64,000 bases of DNA, taken from assembly GCA_027596195.1 (NCBI GenBank), contig JADGJG010000008.1, positions 54,591 to 118,590 on the forward strand, written 5' to 3'. The notes below the pieces were generated by a model. That model saw only the letters and a list, made by a program, of their open reading frames with translations, ran no database searches and was not told the DNA's origin. This document shows positions 12,383 to 24,652 of the stretch, one piece after another. The translations under genes were made by a program, and so were the position numbers. Each line of letters begins with the position of its first letter. Positions within the stretch are counted from its first letter, which is position 1. Source of the stretch: Podochytrium sp. JEL0797 (lineage: Eukaryota; Chytridiomycota; Chytridiomycetes; Chytridiales; Chytriomycetaceae).

Positions 12383-12670
12383 TGCGCTTGGTGTCAATGG
12401 TGTAGAAACAAACCATCTGTTAGTTTTTGTGGAAGCTTTGGCGAGCGGGGTCGCTGTTTATAGGCGATTGTCGCGTCGCGGTGTCGGCATCGACACGACC
12501 CCTGGACACGACTTCTCGCTGATAAATCAAATAGATTAATTCATTTTTAACCCCTCTGACAAATCATCGGGGAATATCACCATGGAAAAAATAAAGAAAC
12601 AGGGATTTTCAAGGCCGCGTCGCGAACGGGATTTCCTCCACTTGACAACCACAATACGTCTGCAACACTC

Positions 12671-14261
12671 ATGGCTACCAAAGAAGTGGCATCAATTGTC
12701 CTGTCCTCTCTTTGTTCGGTCTCAATCGCCGCAAACGCGAGTCTGATTATCTGCGTTTGGAAGAACAAAAAACTTCAAAAACCGTTCCACATCTTACAGG
12801 CAACATTGGCGGCTTCCGAAATGACCCTTTCTATCACTTGGAATATTGGAAATAGAATCGTGCATATCCAATCGTTGTGCACTGTGGTTGGGGTGGTCTT
12901 TCAACTCGCTGTCACAGCGACATCGTGCTGGACTTTGATCCATTCTGTGTTCTGTTATCTCAGCGTACTATACAGGTCTTTTATTAGAATTATCAACACG
13001 CTTTTCTTACATTTTCCTCTACAGCCCCAAAACCGCGAAAAAATATTGGCTCTGGTATCACTGTTACGCTTGGGGCTCGTCCATTATCTTAACCTGCGTT
13101 CTACTCGTGATGGAGCCTATCTTGGGACGTGGCAATATTATTGGTGACGCGTCGTTTGAGTGTTGGATCTCGGCCCAGTATTCCGATCTCCGAATCATTC
13201 TGTTTTACGCACCTCTTTGGACCCACTTCCTGGTCATCATCTATCTATACATTCAGATGTACCGTAAAGTGCAAGACATTTCTGCCGAAATGGAAAAAAT
13301 AAACGGCTCGCGAGGTCTAACCAATACTCCTCCATCCTCCAACGAATCATCCACACCTTCCTCTAGAAAGAACACATCATCAGCTTCGTCCACAAAGAAC
13401 ACGCTCATTAGGACATTGACCAACATTTTTACTTCCGGTGATGGCCAACCGCCACCTACACCACCTCTTCCCAATGCGCCATTTCCATCTGCAGCCCCTC
13501 GTCGCGCCTCAATTTCTGCTACACCTCGCGGCTCAATTGTCGGACCAGTGCACCCGCGAAGAGCCTCCGTCACTGCAGAAATGCCACCAAGGCGCGCATC
13601 TATCACAGAAGACCAAGTTCATAAGTCTTATATCGACAAGCTTACCATGGGTGCTGCAGCTTTGGTAGAGTCACGTAAAAACTCTGTAGATGGTGAGGAT
13701 TCAAGACTCTCGGCGAATGACGGAGGAAACAAGATTGCTGTTTCGCGAACACCTCCCCCTCTTCGAATGTCTCTGTCGGCGGGCCCCACTGGCGGAGGCG
13801 GACTATTAATCAAGAATATATCAATGCGAATGACAAGCTCTATTGCTTCAGACAGTCAGACCAACAGTATAGATGGGCCCGTAGATTCATTGCGACGAGA
13901 TTCGTTCGATAGTGCAGGAGTTCAATCAATAAGAGCTTCTACCCGGGAAAGATCAACCACGGAAAGAAAATCGGCATGGGGAAATGCGCTTTATGCCATT
14001 CGAAATGTCAAAACTCTGGCGAGCAAACAAAAACTGTTTCGCCGTGCTAGTGTGGTTGCAATCGGATTTTTGATAACGTGGACGCCGGTGACCGTACTCC
14101 AGATATATGAGAGTAGCAAAATACCAGTTTCTGACTGGTTGTCGGTCGTAGTTGCAGTTTGCTTTGGCATTTCAGGGCTCTGGAACCCATGCGTGTTTTT
14201 TTATTCGTGGCACCGTCACGTTGAGAAACGCACACATTTCGAACAGGTCAACAAAGAATAA
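12671..14261 (+). CDS. GPCR, cAMP-receptor (class E)-like
   Basis: Two exons, 12671-12975 and 13025-14261, give 513 residues. Hydrophobic segments match a seven-helix receptor: helices 1-3 in exon 1 (for example 'VASIVLSSLCSVSIAANASL'), helix 4 after 'PKTAKKYWLWYHCYAWG', helix 5 'FYAPLWTHFLVIIYLYIQMY', helix 6 'ASVVAIGFLITWTPVTVL' and helix 7 ending 'LWNPCVFFYSW'. The 'SPKTAKKYW' loop and the NPC...F-W end of helix 7 fit the Dictyostelium cAMP-receptor/fungal Git3-like group. The third intracellular loop is very long (about residues 190-430) and Ser/Pro/Arg-rich with many possible phosphosites. The ligand is unknown. It converges on a cyclic-nucleotide-type channel 6 bp away. Confidence 0.82.
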
Positions 14262-14267
14262 ATTAAT

Positions 14268-17200
14268 TTATTTTAAAGACTCGTTATTTTCAGCTGCTCG
14301 CAGTCTAGCTCCTTCGGCCATATTGACGATTTTCTCTCTCTCAGCAGCAAGCTCGACGATCCTTTGCTTCATGTCTGGAAAATCCGCAATGACTGTATGG
14401 AAATCGTGATATGTAAGTCGATAAAGGACGCAGGACATTGTCGCTTGAATGGTTGCCATGCGTAAAGCTCTCGTGATCAGTGCGACTTCTAAAAACAAGC
14501 ATCAATCAGAGGATATAGCTAAAAGAAGTACTGCATACCTCCAAAATATGACCCGTCGAACAGCGATAATTTGTGGACTCCGTTGACAAAAATGTCAACT
14601 TTTCCAGAGAGAATAAAGAACCTGCACATGCCAATCTGAGATAAAGAATCATATATGCATCACGAACAAATTCAAAACTAACATGTCCATTCCGGATTCC
14701 CCTTGCTTGGTAATGCAATCGCCTGGAATATAGTATTGTGCATGCAGCACGGACGCGATGCGGCTGTAAAAGATTTCGTCTCGGTTGTCTCCAGTTTCGC
14801 GACGCAGAAATGGGACTTTCGCAATAAGATTTTGCGTGTTGTGCAACGAGATTTCCTAAACGCGGATTGAATGTCATTTTTCGAGCGCTCCTCCAAAACA
14901 AGATCATGCACTTACAGTCCTCAAAGAATCATTGATGTCACTTAGCAGGTTGTCCTCCTCAAAGTATTTTCCACGGTATTTAGTTTCATCTGAAAGATGA
15001 AGTGATCAGCTAGCAGCGAGTAACAGATAAAGAAACTCCTTATTACAATATGAGACGAGTTTCTCCTTTGTTTCATTGCCCAGCTTCCTCCAATTTATAT
15101 AGTCTACCAGCTCCTCCATTTTTTGATTATATATTCTGCCACTATTATCGATAGACATCGCCGCTGAGGAAATATACCCGACCTACAGTCACCGGTCAGT
15201 AAGGCGTGTACGTTAACGTAATCTCACCAATACAGCGTACAGTCCGGCTCCGATAACAATAAACAGAATCGCGACAAACTGCTCCAGATCTGTTTGGGGC
15301 CTTCGAAAACGTATTTGTTATGTGATTGAGACAGGAAAATCCACTTACTTGAATGACATAGGGAAAATATTTCCAACACCCTTCAGGAAGAATCAAGTAA
15401 GTTTTCGATGGAATCAAAAAAGAAAGACTTACCAGAACAAAAGACCAAAGATAACTGTCCCAAATAGTCGCGCTGTCCAGCTCCAACCAGAATTGAGACC
15501 ATCCCACAAATCCATTCTTTTTTCCGGCGTAAAAGATTGCACACGCGTTGAAATGGATATATACAAGAATTCCAATCCCAATAGGCACGATTTTTGCTAC
15601 ACCGACTCCCAGCTTGGATTCCAAATGAATCCGCAAGCGGCGATACAATGAGCACCGCGATAAAATGGAACGCAATTGTGTAACTCGAATCAAGCGAAGC
15701 ATCAAGAACAATGGCGCGAACTTTGTGAATCTGGACAGCAAAGAATCGAATGGTATCTGATTGCAAGAATGTTAGGAAATCAATTCGTTTTTAAGCAGCT
15801 TACAATTGCCAAAAGGTCTGGGAATAGCTGCAATGTAATCCAGTGCCGCATCCATTCCAATAAAAATGGTCGCAGCGTTTCGTATTCGCGGACGTTATAG
15901 AAGGCCTCGTTACCGACTTCGCATTGCGGTGTCACGAAAGAGAGAGCGGAATCAAAGCAGTACAAAACAGTGTATCTGCATATTAATTTAGCAATAATGC
16001 GCATTAAGCCGGTCATTCTCACGCTTTGTTAAAGTTCTCTATCCATAAGTGGTCGAGAGATTGGCCGAATCCAATAAGAAAAGGGACGAACACGATGCAA
16101 ATAAAGTGAACGACTGAAAACAGTTAGTTTTTATGAAGAATCCGGAAAATGTAGCTCACTTGTCATGAAAAACTCGTATCCGGTAATAATGAGCGATTTC
16201 GGATGCAGCCCGTTCACTGTAAAGCAAACGCCCTCAAATTCTGCTGCATCAAACTGATACAAATCAATTCTGTTGCCTTTGCTGTCAAACGCTGGAATCA
16301 GCATCGAATTCATGCAAATGCCAGAGAGGAACGCGAAGGCGCTTCGTCGCTTGCTTAGTTGTTCATCAACGTATTCATCCAGAGTTACAGAGGTCCCGTG
16401 TAATTCAGTCCTTTGCTTATTTAATACCGCATATTTTGCTGTACTATCCACCATGTTCTGCTTTGGCGATACAAATGCTCTGACTTCTTCGGCAAACTCC
16501 TTCACATTGATTGAATCCAGAGACTCCGCAGCATTTGCTTTTAAAGAAGATTCAGATGCATTGTTGGCGGCATCAATTGACTCTGCTAGTTCTATCACCG
16601 GCGATTTTGGGGGCGCGCTTCGTGAAAGTGAAATTTTGTAACTTCGTGGAGACTCTGTCTGACTTCCCGTATTTGCTGCACCACTTTTCTCTATACGAAT
16701 GATTCCAGTAGAATCAATTGGAATTGTTCTAATTTGGCTTAAATGGCGCAATGTTGGCACGATTGGAGAAAGTTGTTGTAGATCTTTTGTAGGTAGAGCA
16801 GGGCGATTGGTTTCGTGACTTTCAATATCAGCTGGTTTAAAGTAGGAAGACGCAGCAGATGCAGGTGAAAGTTGATTCATGTCGACTGCTGCCGACGATG
16901 TGGAACGCGAATTGGCTCTAAAATTCCTTTTCGGTAATCCTTTTGGTTTCGGCCCTCTTGGGAGTGACATGACTCCAGACATGGCACTTGTAGAGCTGAA
17001 TGCCGAGTTTGGGTTTTTGTTGCTGAAAAACGAACTGGAAACAAGGCTGTATGTCGAAGCAGGAGCCCCAGATTCAATCGACTTCAGTCTGTGCCCTCTC
17101 ACCCCTGGTTTATTAGCTTGCACATCATCACCATATTTAATACTGCCTCTCCGGCTTCCATCAAAAAATTTCGGTTGACCAGGAGCCAGTGATAGAAAGG

Positions 17201-17495
17201 ACGCCATCACACTTGTTTTTCCAGATTTGTTCCGAAAGATGGCTTTGGGGGCAGATACATTCGCGTCAATTGCAATGCTGTAATCATCGGCATCCCAGCG
17301 AACACCAGCGTCCAAGTGAGCGACCGATTGGTTTTTCAGGAAGGGGCTGTTCGACGGGTGCAGGCACGCGACTGTCGGCTTCGAATAGCGGGACTCAAGC
17401 ATGGCGATCATTGCATCTGTTTTCTTGATGACGTCGGATTTCAGGTCAAGAATATCTTGAAGCAGAATGGCGTGAAACGCGTTCGAGCCGTCCAT
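14268..17495 (-). CDS. HCN/CNG-like channel, copy 1
   Basis: Eleven exons fit with perfect phase (17495-16160, 16113-16023, 15975-15804, 15756-15433, 15380-15349, 15300-15228, 15182-15047, 14989-14916, 14855-14683, 14621-14539, 14488-14268; 904 aa). A long Ser-rich cytosolic N-terminus begins with a helix (LLQDILDLKSDVIKKTDAMI). S1 starts near residue 446; S4 is 'RFTKFAPLFLMLRLIRV' (about 540-560); S5, pore and S6 follow (about 582-680). The filter reads GVGNIFPMSF instead of the K+ channel GYG. A C-linker ('MEELVDYINWRKLG') leads to a cyclic-nucleotide-binding domain with 'GKVDIFVNGVHKLSLFDGSY' and 'FGEVALITRALRMATIQA'. Predicted plasma or flagellar membrane channel gated by voltage and/or cyclic nucleotide; ion preference is open. 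Confidence 0.88.
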
Positions 17496-17822
17496 TCTCT
17501 TCTGACGGATGAGGATGATCCCGAGTTTCGCGTAGAAAATGTAAATCTCTCCATTTTCGGTCTTCCGCGATCTTTCTCGTCACTGGCCAGCGAGTCCCTA
17601 AACCCGAGTAGAGTCTTTCACGTATGGCGCTTGGACTCGCTAATGTATGATGACAGTGTTGTGAGATATATAAACCGGATTTTAATCCAAAAGCAACCTC
17701 AAACATCTACGACGCCCAATTCTTTTATTTCAAAGACTCATTAACAGATGCTCGCATTCGAGCTTCTTCAGCCATATAGACGATTTTCTCTCTCTCAGCA
17801 GCAAGCTCCACGATTCTCTGCT

Positions 17823-20800
17823 TCATGTCTGGAAATCTTCAATGACTGTATGGAAATCATGATGAGTAAGTCGATAAAGGACGCAGGACATTGTCGCTTG
17901 AATGGTTGCCATTCGCAAAGCTCTCGTGATCAGTGCGACTTCTGAAAAACGGCATAAATCAATCGCTATAGCTAAGAAGTACTGCATACCTCCGAAATAG
18001 GACCCGTCGAACAGCGATAATTTGTGAACGCCTTCAACAAACACGTCGACTTTTCCAGTGAGAATAAAGAACCTTCACAAGCCAGCGTTAGTCGGGGAAT
18101 ATTCGACCGCGAACAAATATCAAACTCACATGTCCGTTCCGGATTCTCCTTGCTTGGTAATGCAATCCCCCGGAATATAGTATTGCGCATGCAACACGGA
18201 CGCGATACGACTGTAAAAGATTTCGTCTCGGTTGTCTCCAGTTTCGCGACGCAGAAATGGGACTTTCGCAATAAGATTTTGCGTGTTGTGCAACGAGATT
18301 TCCTGAACGCGTGTTTGCATGTCGTTGATCTATGGCGTTCCGAAACAAGTTCATTTGCACTCACGGTTCTCAAAGAATCATTGATATCACTCAGCAGGTT
18401 GTCCTCCTCAAAGTATTTTCCTCGATATTTTGTCTCGTCTGAAACAGCAAATGGATTAGTGAGTAGCGACGCTTACTCTACTTACAATATGAAACGAGTT
18501 TCTCCTTCGTCTCATTGCCCAACTTTCGCCAATTTATATAGTCCACCAACTCCTCCATTTTTTGATTGTATATTCTGCCACTGTTATCGATAGACATCGC
18601 CGCTGAGGAAATATACCCGACCTACAGTCACTGGTCAGAAAACACAAGCAAGCAAGGCAGCTCACCAATACAGCGTACAATCCGGCTCCGATAACAATAA
18701 ACAGAATCGCGACAAACTGCTCCAAAGCGGTTTGAGGCCTTCCAAATATATTAGATACGAGTTAAAAATGTGGCACAAACTCTTACTTGAATGACATGGG
18801 AAAAATGTTTCCAACACCCTTGAGACCGAGTCAAGTAAGTTTTGTGATGGAAGCAAAAAAGAAAGACTCACTAGAACAAAAGACCAAAGATAACTATCCC
18901 AAATTGTCGCGATATCCAACTCCAACCAGAATTGAGACCATCCCACAAATCCATTCTTTTTTCCGGCGTAAAAGATTGCACACGCGTTGAAATGGATATA
19001 TACAAGAATTCCAATCCCAATAGGCACGATTTTCGCTACACCGACTCCCAGCTTGGATTCCAAATGAATCCGAAAGCGACGATAAAGTGAGCACCGTGAT
19101 AAAATTGAAGGCAATTGTGTAACTCGAATCAAGCGAAGCATCAAGAACAATGGCGCGAACTTTGTGAATCTGGACAGCAAAGAATCGAATGGTATCTAAT
19201 TGCAAGAATGTTAGGAATTTAATTCGTTTTTAAGCAGCTTACAATTGCCAAAAGGTCTGGGAATAGCTGCAATGTAATCCAGTGCCGCATCCATTCAAAT
19301 AAAAATGGTCGCAGCGTTTCGTATTCGCGGACGTTATAGAAGGCCTCGTTACCGACTTCGCATTGCGGTGTCACGAAAGAGAGAGCGGAATCAAAGCAGT
19401 ACAAAACAGTGTATCTGCATATTAATTTAGCAATAATGCGCATTAAGCCGGTCATTCTCACGCTTTGTTAAAGTTCTCTATCCATAAGTGGTCAAGAGAT
19501 TCGCCGAATCCAATAAGAAATGGGACGAGAATGATGCAAACAAAGTGAACGACTGAAACGAGTTAGCTGGAAGAAGAAACTCTAAAATGTAGCTCACTTG
19601 TCATGAAAAACTCGTATCCGGTAATAATGACCGATTTCGGATGCAGCCCATTCACTGCAAAACAAACGCCCTCAAATTCTGCTGCATCAAACTGATACAA
19701 ATCAATTCTGTTGCCTTTGCTGTCAAAGGCTGGAATCAGCATCGAATTCATGCAAATGTCAGAGAGGAACGCGAAGGCACTTCGTCGCTTGTTAAGTTGC
19801 TCATCAACATATTCATCCAGAGTTACAGAGGTCCCGTGTATTTCGGTCCTTTGCTTATTTAATACCGCATATTTTGCTGTACTATCCACCATGTTCTGCT
19901 TTGGCGATACAAATGCTCTGACTTCTTCGGCAAACTCTTTCACATTGATTGAATCCAGAGACTCTGAAGCATTTGCTTTTAAAGAAGATTCAGATGCATT
20001 GTTGGCGGCATCAATTGACTCTGCTAGTTCTATCACCGGCGCCCGTGGAGCTGCGTCTTGGGAATTGGCGTTTTTATAGCTTTTTATAGGTTGGACAGGC
20101 GCACATATTTCCACCTGCCTTCCCATATTTGCTACACCACCTTTCTCAACATAGCTGATTCGAGCAGAATCAGTTGGCATTGCTCTTATTTGGCTTAAAC
20201 GACGCAATGTGGGCATGATGGGAGAGAGAGCATGGCGACTGGTTTCGTGACTTTCAATATCAACCGGTTTAAAGTAAACGGATGCAGCAGATGCGGGTGA
20301 AAGCCGACTCGAATCACTTGCCACCGACGACACAGAGTTGGATACAAAATTCCTTTTCGGTTGCGTTTTTGGTTTTGGTCCTTTCACGTGGGACGCGCGT
20401 CCAGCCATAGTATTTGTAGAGCTGAACACCGAGTTTGGATTTTTGCTGCTAAAATAGGAACCGGAGGCGAGGCTAAAGGTCGAATTACGATCCCCGGATT
20501 CAATCGACGCGAGTCGGAAATCTCTTGGTCCTGGCTTCTTTTCGTGTACAGCATCGCCATATTGAATACTGCCTCTGCGGCCTCCACCAAACAATTTCGG
20601 TTGACCAGGAGCCAGTGAGAGACTTGACGCGTTCACACTCGTTTTTCCAGATTTGTTTCGGAACATGGCTTTGGGGGCGGATACATTCGCGTCGATTGCC
20701 ACGCCATAATCATCGGCGTCCCAGCGAACGCCAGCGTCCAAGTGAGCGACCGATTGGTTTTTCAGGAAGGAGTGATTCGACGGGCGACGGTTTATCGGCT

Positions 20801-20915
20801 TCGAATAGCGAGACTCGAGCATGGCGATCATGGCATCTGTTTTCTTGATGACATCAGATTTCAGGTCGAGGATATCTTGAAGCAGACTGGCGTGAAACGC
20901 GTTCGAGCCGTCCAT
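17823..20915 (-). CDS. HCN/CNG-like channel, copy 2 (C-terminus frameshifted)
   Basis: Paralogue of the neighbouring copies with the same intron positions: 20915-19598, 19552-19462, 19414-19243, 19195-18872, 18818-18787, 18738-18666, 18621-18486, 18438-18365, 18302-18130, 18072-17990, and a last exon from 17941. Exons 2-10 have exactly the lengths of copies 1 and 3. The pore again reads GVGNIFPMSF. In the last exon one base is missing (TTTCC where copies 1 and 3 have TTTTCC), so the frame ends at 17823 soon after 'HDFHTVIEDF' (864 aa). The lost tail, including the helix that closes over the ligand in HCN channels, remains readable in another frame to about 17740 (MKQRIVELAAERE...). It is either a truncated channel, an early pseudogene or a sequencing error. 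Confidence 0.85.
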
Positions 20916-21144
20916 GGTCAATTCGGCTGTTGAGCGTGATCCTAACTTTGCGCAAAAATTGTAAATCACTTCATTTTCCGGCCTTCGAGATCTTTCTCGT
21001 CGCTGGAGGGCGGAGAGTCCCTAAAACTTCTAATAAATCTCTCGCCTATCATTCTTTTTTAAAGGGGGTTTTGCTAATGCGCGACACTGAACACACGAAT
21101 ATCAGGCAAGTGGAATCAAACAGCGCAATATAGAATACATTAAT

Positions 21145-24100
21145 TTATTTCAAAGACTCGTTATTTTCAGCCGCTCGCAATCGAGCTTCTTCAGCCATAT
21201 TGACGATTTTCTCTCTCTCAGCAGCAAGCTCGACGATTCTTTGCTTCATGTCAGGAAAATCCTCGATGACCGTATGGAAATCATGATGCGTAAGTCGATA
21301 AAGGACGCAGGACATTGTCGCTTGAATGGTTGCCATTCGCAAAGCTCTCGTGATCAGTGCGACTTCTAAAAAAACGGCATAAATCAGATGACATACCTAG
21401 CTAAAAGACGTACTGCATACCTCCAAAATATGACCCATCAAACAGCGATAATTTGTGAACGCCTTCAACAAACACGTCGACTTTTCCAGTCAGAATAAAG
21501 AACCTTCATGAAGTGAGATGCAAAATCGAGATATGCGAACGCGAATCAAATCCAAACTCACATGTCTGTTCCGGATTCTCCTTGCTTGGTAATGCAATCG
21601 CCAGGAATATAGTATTGCGCATGCAGCACGGACGCGATGCGGCTGTAAAAGATTTCGTCTCGGTTGTCGCCAGTTTCACGGCGCAAAAATGGGACTTTCG
21701 CAATAAGATTTTGCGTGTTGTGCAACGAGATTTCCTAAACGCGGGTTGAATGACGTTTATCCATGGCGTTCCGAAACAAGTTCATGCACTTACGGTTCTC
21801 AAAGAATCATTGATGTCACTCAGCAGGTTGTCCTCCTCAAAGTATTTTCCACGGTATTTAGTTTCATCTGAAAGATGAAATGATCAGCGAATAGCGAGTA
21901 ACAGATGAAGAAACTCCTTATTACAATATGAGACGAGCTTCTCCTTTGTTTCATTGCCCAGCTTTCTCCAATTTATATAGTCCACCAGCTCCTCCATTTT
22001 TTGATTATAAATTCTCCCCGAATTATCGATAGACATCGCCGCTGAGGAAATATATCCGACCTACAGTCACTGGTCAGTTGGACGGAGGGGAACGTAGATA
22101 AACTCACCAATACAGCGTACAATCCGGCTCCGATAACAATAAAGAAAATCGCCACAAACTGCTCCAGATCTGTTTGGGGCCTTCGAAAACGTATTTGCTA
22201 TGCGATTGAGACAGGAAAATCCACTTACTTGAATGACATTGGGAAAATGTTTCCAACACCCTTCAGGTAGAATCAAGTAAGTGTTCTGATGTAATTAATA
22301 AAGAAAGACTCACTAGAACAAAAGACCAAAGGTAACTGTCCCAAACAGTCGCGCTGTCCAGCTCCAACCAGAATTGAGACCATCCCACAAATCCATTCTT
22401 TTTTCCGGCGTAAAAGATTGCACATGCGTTGAAATGGATGTAAACAAGGATTCCAATCCCAATGGGTACGATTTTTGCCACACCGACTCCCAATTTGGAT
22501 TCCAAACGAATTCGAATACGACGAGAGAAGGAGCACCGCAATAAAAGGGAAGGTAATGGTATGACTCGAATCAAGCGAAATAGCAAGAAAAATTTCGAGA
22601 ACTTTGTGAATCTGGACAACAGAGAATCGAACGGTATCTGATCGCGCGAAGGTAAGGGAATGTAATTCGTTCTCAAGAAGCTTACAATTGCCAAAAGATG
22701 CGGTAATAGCTGTAATTTCATCCAGTGCCGCATCCATTCTGATAAAAATGGTGTGAGCGATTCATATTCTCGGACGTTATAGATGGCCTCGTTTCCGACT
22801 TCACACTGCGGGGTCACGAGAGAGATTGCGGAATCAAAGCAGTATAAAACTGTGTATCTGCATATTAATTTAGCAAGAAAGCGCATTGAGCCGGTTATTC
22901 TCACGCTTTGTTAAAGTTCTCAATCCATAAGGTGTCGAGAGATTGGCCGAATCCAATGAGAAACGGGACGAGTACGATGCAAATACAGTGAACGACTAAT
23001 AACACTCAGGTTTAGGAACTAAAGCTGGAAAATAGAGCTCACTTGTCATGAAAAACTCGTATCCGGTAATTATGAGGGATTTCGGATGGAGCCCATTCAC
23101 TGCAACACAAACGCCTTCAAATTCTTCTTCATCAAACTGATACAAATCAATTCTGTTGCCTTTGCTGTCAAACGCTGGAATCAACATCCAATTCATGCAA
23201 ATGTCGGAAAGGAACGCGAAGGCGCTTTGTCGCTTGTTTAGGACCTCATTGACATGTTCATCCAGAGTTACAGACGTCCCGTGTATTTCGTTTCTTGGCT
23301 TATTTAAAGCCGCACATTTTGCTGGATTATCTACCATTTTGGGCTTTGGCGATACAAATGCTCTGACTTCTTCGGCAAACTCTTTCACATTGATCGAATC
23401 CAAAGACCCAGAAGCATTCGCTTTTAAAGAAGATTCCGATGCATGGATTGACTCTGATAGTTCTATCACCGGCGATTTTGGAGCTGTGTCTTGGGAATTG
23501 GCGGTTTTATAGCTTCTTGGAGGCGGGAAATGCGTGCTTATTTCCAGCTGCCTTCCCATATTTACAACGCCATTTTTCTCTACATAGCTGATTCGAGCAG
23601 AATCACTTGGCTTCGTTCTTGTTTGGCTCAACCGGCGCGATGTTGGCATGATTGGAGAAAGAGCAGGGCGACTGGTTTCGTGAGTTTCAATATCAACCGC
23701 TTTGAAGTAGGGAGACGCGGCCGACAATGGTGAAAGTCGACTCGTCGCACTTGTCCTCAGCGACGCGGCAGGCGAGCTGGATACAAAACTCCGTTTCGGT
23801 TGCGTTTTTGGTTGCGGACCTTTCGCGTTGGTCACCGAGTTTCGATTTTGGTTGCCGAAAAGCGAATTGGAAACCAGGCTAAAGGTCGAAGTAGGATCCC
23901 CAGATTCAATCGACGCCAGTCTGAATTCTCTCCCTCCCGATTCCCACACCTTTTTTTTCGCATCACCTCCATATATACTGACTCTCTGACTTCCAGGAAC
24001 TAACTTTGGTCGAGGGGTAGCTAGTGACAGAATCGACGCGTTCGCACTCGTTTTTCCAGATTTGTTTCGAAACATGGCTTTGGGGGCAGATATATTCGCG

Positions 24101-24324
24101 TCAATGGCCACGCCGTAATCATCGGCATCCCAGCGAACACCCGCGTCCAAGTGCACAACCGATTGGTTTTTCATGTAGGAGTAATTCGACGGGCGACGGC
24201 TTGTCGGCCGAGAATAGCGAGACTCGAGCATGGCGATCATTGCGTCTGTTTTCTTGATGACGTCGGATTTCAGGGCAAGGATATCTTGAAGCAGATAGGC
24301 GTGTAACGCGTTCGAGCCGTCCAT
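21145..24324 (-). CDS. HCN/CNG-like channel, copy 3
   Basis: Third tandem paralogue: 24324-23043, 22995-22905, 22857-22686, 22637-22314, 22260-22229, 22180-22108, 22060-21925, 21867-21794, 21734-21562, 21503-21421, 21365-21145 (886 aa). Exons 2-11 match copy 1 exactly in length; only exon 1, the cytosolic N-terminus, differs (1282 nt against 1336 and 1318). S4 is 'RFTKFSKFFLLFRLIRV'. The filter is again GVGNIFPMSF and the binding domain is complete, with the C-terminal helix 'DMKQRIVELAAEREKIVNMA'. The S1-S4 region differs most from the other two copies, so it may be the oldest split. Expected role is as for copy 1. Confidence 0.88.
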
Positions 24325-24652
24325 TGTCAATCGGCTAATGAGGCTGATCCCAAGTTTGCGTAGAAATTGTAAATCCCTTAACCCCCCCTCCCTCCCCTTC
24401 TCGCCTCAAAAAGGCTGATAATTTGATTAGGATTTTTCTATCGAAGAGGTTTTTGTTGCACCTAAATTTGGCGAACCTATTCTTTCAGAGCTTGATCAAA
24501 AAAATTCCCTCCGTTGCCCCCACAGATGTCGTAACCCAGATCCCATATCTAAGTCCAAATAGGTAGACTATTTTTCTCAATATTAATCGGTTCGTAGTTT
24601 TTAGAGGCTTTCAGAGTTAAAAAAATGATATTTCAAAATATTTCGCAAAACA
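24325..24652. other. Intergenic, channel promoter region
   Basis: Upstream of channel copy 3 and downstream of the DUF2235 gene. It contains a pyrimidine-rich run (ccccccctccctcccc near 24382) and then AT-rich DNA. No gene seen. Confidence 0.4.
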
